Source of the DNA: an uncultured Elusimicrobia bacterium
Lineage (GTDB): Bacteria > RUG730
Length of the DNA: 9,458 nt
NCBI GenBank assembly: GCA_900321865.1
Contig: ONXP01000001.1
Coordinates: 1 to 9,458 of the forward strand
Direction of reading: 5' to 3'
Positions within the stretch are counted from its first letter, which is position 1. The number at the start of each line of letters is the position of its first letter. This document shows positions 1 through 7,800 of this stretch, piece by piece. The notes beneath the pieces were generated by a model. It was not told where the DNA came from. It ran no database searches and was given only the letters and a program-made list of their open reading frames with translations. Both the position numbers and the translations under genes were made by a program.

Positions 1-205
1 CTATTTTTTTTAGATGAGTTTTAGGACCATCATCTCTAATCTGCTGAATAGCTTTTAAATTTTTGATCTTATTAATCATAGGATATGAGGTCAAAGCCAC
101 GAAAAAAAAACCAGTCAAAAAAGCACCAAAAGACCGAAATGTAATGTATTGAAAAACATTTAAAAAAGAAAATTTTTCTCTTAAAAAATACAAATAATAA
201 AACAT
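1..205 (-). CDS. mraY: Phospho-N-acetylmuramoyl-pentapeptide-transferase MraY, N-terminal 68 residues (runs off left edge)
   Basis: MraY transfers phospho-MurNAc-pentapeptide from UDP to undecaprenyl phosphate, making lipid I at the inner face of the cytoplasmic membrane in peptidoglycan synthesis. The visible N-terminus shows the family layout: a short leader, then FNVF-like NVFQYITFRS (residues 16-25), a first hydrophobic helix (about 23-43), then the conserved QIRDDGPKTHLKK stretch (55-67), equivalent to the VRxDGPxxHxxK loop just before the GTPTMGG motif, which lies beyond the edge. The ATG lies 15 bases after the stop of the upstream acyltransferase gene. An AAAGAG ribosome-binding sequence partly overlaps that junction. 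It is the last visible gene of the minus-strand operon. The identity rests on the N-terminal signature only. The catalytic Asp residues are outside the window. Confidence 0.9.
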   Translation of the reverse strand, partial: MFYYLYFLREKFSFLNVFQYITFRSFGAFLTGFFFVALTSYPMINKIKNLKAIQQIRDDGPKTHLKKI

Positions 206-220
206 AATAAAAAACTCTTT

Positions 221-1177
221 CTAGCTTTTTTTAGGTCTAGTAAACCAACGCCTATGGAACCAAAAATATTGTTCTGGATTTTTTGCAATATATTTTTCTA
301 CTTTTTCATTAAGCCTTGACATTATATTTTTTACATTTTCTTCTTTATTCTCAGATGATTCTACTTCTATTTTCTCTATAAAAATTTTATGTTTAAAAAA
401 CTTTTCTCTTATATCAACCGCTAATAATATTGGAATATTTAATTTTGAACCAAAAACGGCTGGCCCCGTCACAGTAGATGCCTTTAATCCAAAAAAATCT
501 AGGAAAATACCATTTTCTCCAGCATCTTGATCTATTAAGAACTCTACAACTTTTTTTTCATTAAAAGCCTCTAAAATATTTTTAGGAGTATTTTGCAGTG
601 TTATAGTATCCATTCCCACCTCTTTCATATGCTCCACTTCCATATCAAACATAAAAGGATTATTCTGTTTTTTTATAATATTGCTAATAGAATATCCCAT
701 TTTAACCAATTTTTTACCCATTATATGCCAATTGCCTAGATGAAAAGTGGTCAAAATAATTCCTTTATTTAAAGCTTTTGCTTCTTCTAAATTTTCTATA
801 CCTAAAATTCTTACATTATTATCAATTCCATAAGCTTTATCATTAGAAAGTTTTTTCATCAAAAAAGATTCTACAACAAAATAAGAAAATTCTATATAAC
901 ATCTCCTAAGAATCTTTTCAATCTGAAAAAAAGAATAATTTTTGAAAACTCTTTTAATATTATATCTAGCGACATTCTGTCTGATAGGTAAAAAAATATA
1001 CAAAATATTACCCAAAATATAAGCTAAAAAATATGAAACTCTGATATTGAATAAATTGAAAAAAACTTCCAAACACTTCATAAATTTGATTTCTAATTCG
1101 TTTTTTAAATTGATAAAAAAAGAAGCAATTTTTAGATCTAGCCTAATTTCACATTTATCATTAGAAATTTTAAACAT
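221..1177 (-). CDS. Lipid A biosynthesis acyltransferase of the LpxL/HtrB family
   Basis: This is a 318-residue inner-membrane protein of the lysophospholipid/lipid A acyltransferase family, which adds secondary acyl chains to lipid A precursors. Recognisable family blocks are an N-terminal hydrophobic anchor (about 45-65), RQNVARYNIKRVF (66-78), TTFHLGNWH (143-151) carrying catalytic His146, DQDAGENGIFLDFFG (216-230), TVTGPAVFG (235-243), and the C-terminal PEQYFWFHRRWFTRP (301-315). The fifth residue after His146 is His151, where this family usually has Glu or Asp. The start is set by a good AAGGAG six bases upstream of the ATG. It gives about 32 residues before Met33, where the family match begins, and Met33 has no ribosome-binding site. 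The gene lies 13 bases after the hydrolase-fold gene and 15 before mraY. The exact acyl donor and position (LpxL-, LpxM- or LpxP-like) cannot be assigned. Confidence 0.88.
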   Translation of the reverse strand: MFKISNDKCEIRLDLKIASFFINLKNELEIKFMKCLEVFFNLFNIRVSYFLAYILGNILYIFLPIRQNVARYNIKRVFKNYSFFQIEKILRRCYIEFSYFVVESFLMKKLSNDKAYGIDNNVRILGIENLEEAKALNKGIILTTFHLGNWHIMGKKLVKMGYSISNIIKKQNNPFMFDMEVEHMKEVGMDTITLQNTPKNILEAFNEKKVVEFLIDQDAGENGIFLDFFGLKASTVTGPAVFGSKLNIPILLAVDIREKFFKHKIFIEKIEVESSENKEENVKNIMSRLNEKVEKYIAKNPEQYFWFHRRWFTRPKKS

Positions 1178-1183
1178 AAAAAT

Positions 1184-1189
1184 CTCCTT
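1184..1189 (-). promoter_or_regulatory. Ribosome-binding site (AAGGAG) of the LpxL-type gene
   Basis: On the minus strand AAGGAG lies six bases before the ATG at 1177. It is among the best Shine-Dalgarno sequences in the window and decides the longer start over the in-frame Met33 codon, which has none. Confidence 0.7.
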
Positions 1190-1190
1190 T

Positions 1191-1949
1191 TTATTTAGAT
1201 GTAAATTCTAACCAATTAATAATATCTTTTATTATTTCTTCATACTGTAAAAATTCAAGACCAGTAAAATTTTCTTTATAAAATTTAATGTTTAGATTAA
1301 CATTTCTAGATAATGTCGCCATATAATCCATACAAACATCATTAGAATCTATATCCATTATGCTAGTAACCATCATTAAAGGTCTTTTCCCATAAACTTT
1401 AATAGAAGATTTTATAGAATTTCCTTTTATATCTTTTCTAGGAGAAATAAGTAACATCTGATTTATATCATATACACCAGAAGCATAATTTAAGACTATA
1501 CTAGAGCCAAATCTGGAACCAAAAAGTATTATATTTTCTTTTTTAATATTATAATTAAAGTCTAAAAAATCCACTATTGCTCTAAGATCTCTAATATGTT
1601 CATTTAAAGCATAATATCCTTTTTTTTTCTTAGAATTATACAATTTTCTGTTGTATCTTTTATGAGTTTCATCCATATCTCCTCTAAGATTATATGTGCA
1701 AATAGAAAATCTATCATCTAATTCTTTTATAAAAGGAATCCACTTATCTTTATCCTGGTCTAAATCATTGACAAAAATACAACAATAATTTTTTTCATTT
1801 TTATCAATAAATTTTAAATCTAGATCAATTTTAATATAATATCCATCAAAAGATCTAACAAATAATGATTCTACTTCTGAATATACAAAAATTTTAAAAC
1901 AAAAAAATAATAAAAATAAAAATACTGTTTTTTTTATATTTTTGATCAC
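1191..1949 (-). CDS. Exported alpha/beta-hydrolase-fold protein lacking the usual nucleophile Ser and His
   Basis: This 252-residue protein has a hydrophobic N-terminal segment (about 8-22) after several Lys residues, fitting a Sec signal peptide or an uncleaved anchor; no proper lipobox is seen. The rest reads as an alpha/beta-hydrolase fold: FVRSFDGYYI (30-39), NLRGDMDE (87-94, equivalent to the usual DxRGHGxS), LNEHIRDLRAIVDFL (115-129), the nucleophile-elbow strand IILFGSRFGSS (140-150), LMMVTSIMDIDSNDV (191-205, acid region) and NFTGLEFL (227-234), ending in a terminal helix. At the elbow the usual G-x-S-x-G reads G-S-R-F-G, so Arg146 sits where Ser is expected. The late HG motif reads TG (Thr229). 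It may be a non-catalytic relative or use other residues. It starts with GTG, preceded by AAGGGAG, and overlaps the stop of the upstream CcdA-like gene by four bases (GTGA), which suggests translational coupling. Its substrate or partner is unknown. Confidence 0.72.
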   Translation of the reverse strand: MIKNIKKTVFLFLLFFCFKIFVYSEVESLFVRSFDGYYIKIDLDLKFIDKNEKNYCCIFVNDLDQDKDKWIPFIKELDDRFSICTYNLRGDMDETHKRYNRKLYNSKKKKGYYALNEHIRDLRAIVDFLDFNYNIKKENIILFGSRFGSSIVLNYASGVYDINQMLLISPRKDIKGNSIKSSIKVYGKRPLMMVTSIMDIDSNDVCMDYMATLSRNVNLNIKFYKENFTGLEFLQYEEIIKDIINWLEFTSK

Positions 1950-2650
1950 AAAATTACTCCCTTAAATATAAAAAAAGAAAGTATTAAAAGTATAAACCCA
2001 ATAATTTTTTGAAATATAACTAGATACCTACTAATAAAAGTTGTTTTAGAAATCAAAATATTATAAAAAGCTGTAGAAATAAAAAAACTAATTCCAAGGC
2101 CTAAAGAATACATACTAAGTAATAAAACAGCTTTTATATTTTCATCTAAACTCGCCATAGCTAATATTGAACCTAAAATAGGACCAACACAAGGAGTCCA
2201 CGAAAAAGCAAATAAAATCCCAAATACAAAATTAAAAAAAAGTTTATATTTTGTGCTAATATTCAATTTAAAAATATCTAATTTTTTTGTAGAATTCAAA
2301 AATTTTTGTAAAAATTTTATTTTTAAAATTTCAAATATTCCTAAAATATGAATAGAAAAGAAAAATATAACAAAAGCAATTAATTTTCTCAATAAAATTT
2401 TATTTTTGAACAAAAAAGAAAAAAAAGATCTAGAAAAAATTCCTAAAACTATAAAAGTGAAAGTAAATCCTAAAATAAAAAAAAGAATTCTAAATAAAAC
2501 TATCTTTTTGGAAAAAGATTTAGTTTTTAAATCATCTAAACTCATTCCAGTTATAAAAGACAAATAAACTCCAAAAAGAGGGAAAATACACGGAGAAAAA
2601 AAACTAAAAACTCCTGCAAAAAACGAAGATAAAAATGTAATTTTTTCCAA
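1946..2650 (-). CDS. CcdA/DsbD-type thiol-disulfide transmembrane electron transporter
   Basis: This 234-residue polytopic membrane protein has about six hydrophobic helices. It carries the two hallmark Pro-Cys motifs of the CcdA/DsbD-beta family: FSPCIFPLFGVYLSF (Cys21, helix 1) and WTPCVGPILGSILAMA (Cys154, helix 4). Such proteins carry reducing equivalents from cytoplasmic thioredoxin across the membrane to extracytoplasmic thiol proteins, for instance in cytochrome c maturation or disulfide isomerisation. The length matches single-domain CcdA; there is no periplasmic thioredoxin domain as in full DsbD. The start is a TTG codon after AAAGAGAG. The first internal Met (Met36) would delete helix 1 and Cys21, so TTG is preferred. 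The gene follows lpxD by 23 bases and overlaps the hydrolase-fold gene by four bases, which suggests a shared role outside the cytoplasm. No cytochrome c gene or thioredoxin partner is visible here. Confidence 0.85.
   Translation of the reverse strand: MEKITFLSSFFAGVFSFFSPCIFPLFGVYLSFITGMSLDDLKTKSFSKKIVLFRILFFILGFTFTFIVLGIFSRSFFSFLFKNKILLRKLIAFVIFFFSIHILGIFEILKIKFLQKFLNSTKKLDIFKLNISTKYKLFFNFVFGILFAFSWTPCVGPILGSILAMASLDENIKAVLLLSMYSLGLGISFFISTAFYNILISKTTFISRYLVIFQKIIGFILLILSFFIFKGVIL
1957..1963 (-). promoter_or_regulatory. Ribosome-binding site (AAGGGAG) before the GTG start of the hydrolase-fold gene
   Basis: On the minus strand AAGGGAG lies seven bases before the GTG at 1949, inside the 3' end of the CcdA-like gene. 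It supports the GTG start and the four-base overlap with the upstream TGA. Confidence 0.65.
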
Positions 2651-2673
2651 TATAAAAACTCTCTTTCTAAAAT

Positions 2674-3744
2674 TTAAATATTTTTATCTTTTAATTTATT
2701 TTTTAAAATTTTTAATTCATTTTGAAGATATTTAATCGTTTCATACATTTCTGGTAATTTTCTATTTAATACATAAATGTGATTAGCATCTCTATGAGCC
2801 ATAGCTGGATAACCTGAAACTATCTCATTAGGCTTTACAGACTTTGTAACTCCAGCCTGAGCTGCAACAATAGCTGCATTACCTATACTTATATGACCTG
2901 TTATTCCTGCCTGCCCAGCAAGTGTTACATAATCACCTATTATAGTACTTCCAGCAATACCTACCTGAGAACAGATTATACAATGTTTCCCTATTTCGAC
3001 ATTATGAGCTATTTGGACTAAATTATCAATTTTCGTCCCATCACCTATTATCGTATTCCCTAAAGTCGATCTGTCAATCGTAGTATTTGCACCTATTTCT
3101 ACATCATTTCCTATTTTTACAGAGCCTATTTGAGGCACTTTCATATGAAAAGTTTTATTAAATAAAAATCCAAAACCATCACTCCCTATAGTAACCCCAG
3201 AATGAATTATAACATTGTCTTTAATTTCTACATCTTTCATAATGGAAACATTAGAATAAATAAGATTATTCTTTCCAATTTTTACATTTTCTCCAATAAA
3301 TGTATTAGAATAAATCTCACTTCCATCGCCTATAATTGCCCCTTTTTCTATTACTACATTTTCCCCAATATAAATATCTTTTCCTAAAATTACATCGTCT
3401 GCAATAATGCTAGTTTTGGAAATTCCTACCCTTTTTATTTTATTAGATTCCTGCCAATCTCTCAAAATTGAAACAAAAACAAATACTGGATTTTTTACCA
3501 TTACTAGTGTAGCTTTTGAGTTTTTCAACAAATTTAAAAGATTTTCATCTTCTTCAAAAGGAATAATAACAATACTTGCCAAAGTATTTTCTAAAACTTT
3601 ATAATATTTTTTATCCGTTATATATGAAAGAGAGTCACTAGGAATGTTATGTTCTTTAATCGAAGAAAAAAAAGTAAAACTTTTATTTTCATTGCCTATA
3701 ACTTTACCATCAAATTTTTCTGCTATCTGTTTAGCATTTAACAT
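2674..3744 (-). CDS. lpxD: UDP-3-O-acylglucosamine N-acyltransferase LpxD
   Basis: LpxD adds the amide-linked hydroxyacyl chain to UDP-3-O-acylglucosamine from acyl-ACP, the third step of lipid A synthesis, in the cytoplasm. The 356-residue length is close to the family norm. The layout is an N-terminal uridine-binding domain (about 1-100), then a left-handed beta-helix of hexapeptide repeats (about 108-305, e.g. [20 protein letters not shown]), and a C-terminal Lys-rich helix (about 328-355) of the sort that packs in the trimer. Signature blocks are GSDGFGF (187-193), [10 protein letters not shown] (220-229), [10 protein letters not shown] (243-252) with catalytic His247, ITGHISIG (281-288) and SGYPAM (310-315). 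The start ATG follows AAAGAGG by five bases. It lies 12 bases after cmoB and 23 before the CcdA-like gene. The usual neighbours lpxA, fabZ and bamA are not seen in this window. Confidence 0.95.
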   Translation of the reverse strand: MLNAKQIAEKFDGKVIGNENKSFTFFSSIKEHNIPSDSLSYITDKKYYKVLENTLASIVIIPFEEDENLLNLLKNSKATLVMVKNPVFVFVSILRDWQESNKIKRVGISKTSIIADDVILGKDIYIGENVVIEKGAIIGDGSEIYSNTFIGENVKIGKNNLIYSNVSIMKDVEIKDNVIIHSGVTIGSDGFGFLFNKTFHMKVPQIGSVKIGNDVEIGANTTIDRSTLGNTIIGDGTKIDNLVQIAHNVEIGKHCIICSQVGIAGSTIIGDYVTLAGQAGITGHISIGNAAIVAAQAGVTKSVKPNEIVSGYPAMAHRDANHIYVLNRKLPEMYETIKYLQNELKILKNKLKDKNI

Positions 3745-3756
3745 TTTTGCCTCTTT

Positions 3757-4701
3757 TTATTTTTTTGCAGTAAATATTGCTCTACATGGAGCAGGATATC
3801 CTTCAACTGTTTTATTTAAATCTGAACTTAAAAAATCATCTAAAGATTCAAAATTCATCCAGAGAGTTTTTCTTTGTTCAAAATTTGTAGTCTTTGATAT
3901 ATCAATACATTTTATATTTTTATACCCAATTCTATAAAGCCAAGTTAATAGCATATCACAAGAAGGAATAAACCAGATGTTATTCATTTTAGCATATGTT
4001 TTTTTGGGGAATAAAACATCTGTATCAGATATCAAGGTTTCTAAAACTAATTCTCCTCCTTTTTTCAAAAGTGAAAAAATTTTTTCCAAATGTTCTATAG
4101 GCGACTTTCTATGATATAAAACCCCCATAGAAAAAATAGTGTCAAACATTTCACTTTTTAGCTCAACATCCTCAAATGCCATAGGCAATAAAAAAATATT
4201 TTTAGCATTTATGTATTTTTGAAAAATGCAAAATTGTGAGACAAAAAGAGGATACGGCTCTAATAAAAAAACCTCGTGTGCACCCTCGCCTAACATTCGA
4301 AAAGAATAATATCCATTCCCCCCACCAATGTCTAAAACTGTTTTTTTATGTATCGGCTCTATTTTATCAATAAATCTATTCCATTTTAGGTAAGATTTCC
4401 ACTCTGAATCTACAAAAATATCAAAAACAGAAAAAGGCCCTTTTCTAAAAGGCCTAAATCGCATAAAAATATTATTTAAAAAATTTTTATCTAACACTTC
4501 ATCAGAAAATATTTTTACAACATTAGCATTTAAATCAGTCTTAGAAAAAATGTCAGGCAATAATTTAAAATTTTCATTAAAAAATTTATATTCAGAAAAT
4601 TTATTTACAAATAACTCTCGTTCTAAAGAAGTATAACAAAATCTTTTATCATACAAATTTAAAATAAAAGAAAATATATCAATAGTCTTCACAATAATCA
4701 T
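3757..4701 (-). CDS. cmoB: tRNA U34 carboxymethyltransferase CmoB
   Basis: CmoB transfers a carboxymethyl group from carboxy-S-adenosylmethionine (made by CmoA) to 5-hydroxyuridine-34 of tRNA, giving cmo5U and widening wobble decoding. The 314-residue length is close to the roughly 320 of E. coli CmoB, and the whole C-terminal two thirds matches the family: RPFRKGPFSVFDIFVDSEW (83-101), VLDIGGGNGYYSFRMLGEGAH (122-142, cofactor-binding motif I), FSMGVLYHRKSPIEHL (190-205), ELVLETL (217-223), WFIPS (243-247), EQRKTLWMNFESLDDFL (275-291) and KTVEGYPAPCRA (297-308). Lys87, Met192, Tyr196 and Arg307 align with carboxy-SAM or tRNA contact residues of the E. coli enzyme. The N-terminal 80 residues are divergent. 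It is the first gene of the minus-strand operon. No clear ribosome-binding site precedes the ATG. cmoA is not in the window. Confidence 0.92.
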   Translation of the reverse strand: MIIVKTIDIFSFILNLYDKRFCYTSLERELFVNKFSEYKFFNENFKLLPDIFSKTDLNANVVKIFSDEVLDKNFLNNIFMRFRPFRKGPFSVFDIFVDSEWKSYLKWNRFIDKIEPIHKKTVLDIGGGNGYYSFRMLGEGAHEVFLLEPYPLFVSQFCIFQKYINAKNIFLLPMAFEDVELKSEMFDTIFSMGVLYHRKSPIEHLEKIFSLLKKGGELVLETLISDTDVLFPKKTYAKMNNIWFIPSCDMLLTWLYRIGYKNIKCIDISKTTNFEQRKTLWMNFESLDDFLSSDLNKTVEGYPAPCRAIFTAKK

Positions 4702-4742
4702 TATAATAAAAAGTGAAATTTATACAAACTTTAATTATTAAA

Positions 4743-4771
4743 ATTATAACTTTTATTCATTGACATAAAAA
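4743..4771 (-). promoter_or_regulatory. Candidate sigma-70 promoter for the cmoB operon
   Basis: On the minus strand a perfect TATAAT (4743-4748) lies 17 bases downstream of a weak TTTTTA (4766-4771, three of six consensus bases). It would give a leader of about 35 bases before the cmoB ATG. Position and orientation are right, but TATAAT-like words are common in DNA this AT-rich. Confidence 0.35.
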
Positions 4772-4796
4772 AGCAAATTTGTTAGTTTTATATAAA
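4760..4796 (+). promoter_or_regulatory. Candidate promoter for the giant plus-strand gene
   Basis: A perfect TTGACA (4760-4765) lies about 70 bases before the start codon. At 17-base spacing the -10 is only TAGTTT (4783-4788). A better TATAAA (4791-4796) lies too far downstream, at 25 bases. The -35 word is notable because G and C are rare here, but the pairing is imperfect and the call is tentative. Confidence 0.3.
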
Positions 4797-4821
4797 ATTT
4801 ATTTATAAGGCTAATTTTTTT

Positions 4822-4833
4822 ATGCGAGTATAA
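4822..4833 (+). other. Three-codon upstream open frame (Met-Arg-Val-stop) before the giant gene
   Basis: ATG CGA GTA TAA ends three bases before the giant gene's ATG at 4837, and it is in the same frame. AAGG (4807-4810) lies 11 bases before this mini-frame, while only a weak GAG (4826-4828) lies eight bases before the main ATG. It could be chance, or a leader through which ribosomes reinitiate at the main start. Confidence 0.25.
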
Positions 4834-4836
4834 CTT

Positions 4837-7800
4837 ATGTATAAAAAAATATTTATTTTTATTATATTTTTCGTAAATTTATTCAGTAATTTTTCTTTTG
4901 CTAAAGAAAATACTTCTTTTTTTATACCTATTGAAAATGGAAAAATTGTTTATGATTTTTTAAGATCTCCTGAAAAAATATATATTATTTCTGATATGCA
5001 TTGCGACATTAGCTCTCAAAAAAATATAAATTTTATACTAGAAATGATCAAAAAATTTCATAAAAAAAATTTTGCTGTCATTGGGCAAGAGGGAACCCCA
5101 GTATCCGAAATTAATACTAAAAAAGTTTCATCTATTAAAAATCAAAAACATAAAAAAAATATAATAAATTTTGCTCTTAGAAATGGACTCTTTACTGGAG
5201 CAGAAATTTTTAAAATTAATCATCAAAATGAGATAAAACTTTTTGGTGTAGAAAATAAAAATTTATATTTAAATAATTTTAAAAAATTTTTTTATGCATT
5301 AGAAAATCAAGATAAAATTACAAAAATAATTGATAAACTTTTAAAAAATTATGAATTTCTTGCTAAAACATTTTTACCTAAAAAAATTCTAGAGCTGGAA
5401 GAAATAGAAAAAAACTTTTTAGAAAAAAACGATCTAGAAAATTTTATAAAAAATTTAGAAAATCTTGATGAGAACTTTGAAGTTTTAGTTACAAATTTGC
5501 CAAATTTAAATCTCGTTAGAAGTTTATTAGACGAAAAAAATAAATTAGATAAAAATTTATTAAATATAGAAACAAAATATTTTTTAGAAAAAATATATAA
5601 ATTTTTAAATAAAAATGAAATAGATTACCTAAAAAAATATAAAAATACAAAAAATTTTTACACTTATTTAAACAAAATTTTATTAGAGAAAAATATAAAC
5701 CCAGTAAATTATCAAAATTTATCTAGATTTATGGCTCTTGAATTAGAAAAAGAAAAGGTAGACAATTTACAAGTTTTAGAGGAAATAAATATTATTTTAG
5801 ACAAAATATCTGAAAAAATTTTAAAAGAAAGTCATTTTGTAAGCAATTTTTATAAAAACTATAAATATTTAAATGTTTTAAAAAATTATTTGACCAATAA
5901 AATTACAAACAATGAATATATTTTTTATAAAAATAAAATTAATCTAGACGAAATTATACAATTTTCAAAGAAACTTAATATTTTTCTAGAAGAAAATGAA
6001 AAAAATTTTTTATCAGATATGTATGAAATTATGACGAAATTTTATGATGAAATTGATGATAGAAATAAAGCTATTTTATTCAATTTATTAAAGCATAAAA
6101 AAAGCAAAATAAAGGCCTTAGTCATAGGCGGTTTTCATATAAATGGAATTAAAAAATATTTGATGGCAAAGGGAATTTCATTTTCTATAATTATTCCTTC
6201 GGAACAAGATAAAAATAGCAATGTAGGCAATAATTTTTTGTATAAAAATCGATTGATAAATCAAAATTTTTACATAAATAAAAATCCTAAAAATAATTTT
6301 TTAGTAAATAATTATAAATTTCAAAATAATTTTTTAAATGCAATCAGTTTCTTTGCAATGCAAAATTTTTTGCAATCAGAAGAATCAAAAAAAAATATAA
6401 AATATTCAGAAAATTTTAAAATATTGAAAAATAGTTTAATATCTAAAAACTTTGAAAATGAAAATATAGATGTTAATTTTTTAAAATTAAAAGAAAATTC
6501 TTTAGTTTTATTAAATCTTTTGATTGAAAAATCCAATAATTCTGAGATTCTTATAAATCCAAAAATTGATAATTCTTTAAATGAAATTTTAGAAAATAAT
6601 TCTCAAAATTATAACGAAAATGACGAGCCAAACGAAATCGATAAACAAAACCAAAATGTGCAAAATTTTTATAAATTTGCAAAACTTTTTTCTTTAAATT
6701 ATATAGACCCTAATTACAGAGATGAAACTGAAAAAAATTTCTTAAAATCTTTACAAGAAAATAATCCTAACTTAATAATTAAAAAATATGTAAAAAAAAA
6801 TAAATTTAAATTTAATAATATTTTAAATTTTCATCAGAAAAAAAGTAATTTAAATTTCTTTTTATACTCTGAAGAAGATATTTCATTTTTTAAAAAATTA
6901 AATCAAAACGAAAAAGAAGAATATCTTTTTTATCTTCAAACAAAAATAAACTATAATATTTTTGAAAATGATTTACAAAATTTTAGATCTATTGATAAAG
7001 CTTTAAAAAATAAAAAATATTCTCCTAAAAAAAATATTTATGACAAGAAAAAGACTTATACTTTAAATTTTTTAGATGCAAAAAAATTTTGGGATAAAAA
7101 AAGAAAACAAGAAAAATTTTCAAAAATAAAGCTTTTTTTCCAAAATATCAAAAATTTTTTTAAAAAAGTAGTTTTTTATGCTCCTCCAGATGGCTATGAT
7201 GACACTATGCAAATAGTTAGATCTTTTAAAATTCCGAAACTTTTGGCAAATATTGGAGCTAGCATTTTGTATGCCCTGGGGTCATTAGTTCTAGGGATAT
7301 TTTCTTTTAAAGCTATAAAATCACTTCATAAAACTAGACTGGAAGAAGGTGCTCTGAGTTTAGAATTTTTAAAAGAATTATTAGAAACTTTGGCTTTATT
7401 ATTTATGACTATAGGAATGGCTATAGCTATAATTGGGACTTGGTTTTTAGAAATTATTTTTGAAATTTTTACACATATTGCTTTATTAATTTCAAATATA
7501 TTGATGATAATATCAAATTTACTTAATATTTTTTATAGTATAAAAAAAGAATACTCTGAAAAAGTAGAAAAAATAAAAAATTCAAATTTACCTGACATAA
7601 CCAAAAAAAGATATCTTTTATTTGCAAAAAAGGACAAAAATATCGAATTTATTGTGTCAATTCTTATGATAATTTTTCAAGCTTTAATGGCGACTGGAAT
7701 TTTAATTATTCTTTGTAGTAATCCAATAGGTGCTATCATAACAGGAAAAGTTTTAATTTTAGCTTTAACTGAGCCAGTAATAAGCTCAATATTTTTAATA

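Larger units (their letters stand above)
4702..4836. other. Divergent intergenic region between cmoB and the giant gene
   Basis: These 135 AT-rich bases lie between two genes transcribed away from each other, so promoters for both must lie here or nearby. No tRNA, riboswitch or strong hairpin was recognised. The interval holds candidate promoter elements in both directions and a three-codon open frame directly before the giant gene's start. Confidence 0.7.

Noticed and set aside
1620-1628. Nine-T run (poly-A on the coding strand) in the hydrolase-fold gene as a phase-variation tract
   Set aside because: It simply codes Lys-Lys-Lys-Lys. Runs of this length are common in this DNA, including 102-110 in the conserved mraY gene, so it is no evidence of switching.
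1191-1949. Lipoprotein signal at the N-terminus of the hydrolase-fold protein (Cys17)
   Set aside because: The residues before Cys17 (L-F-F) do not fit a lipobox, and the Cys is inside the hydrophobic stretch rather than at its end.
3202-3937. Short plus-strand open frames antisense to lpxD and cmoB
   Set aside because: They lie opposite well-conserved genes, have no recognisable domains, and read as low-complexity Phe/Ile/Asn sequence expected from the complement of AT-rich coding DNA.
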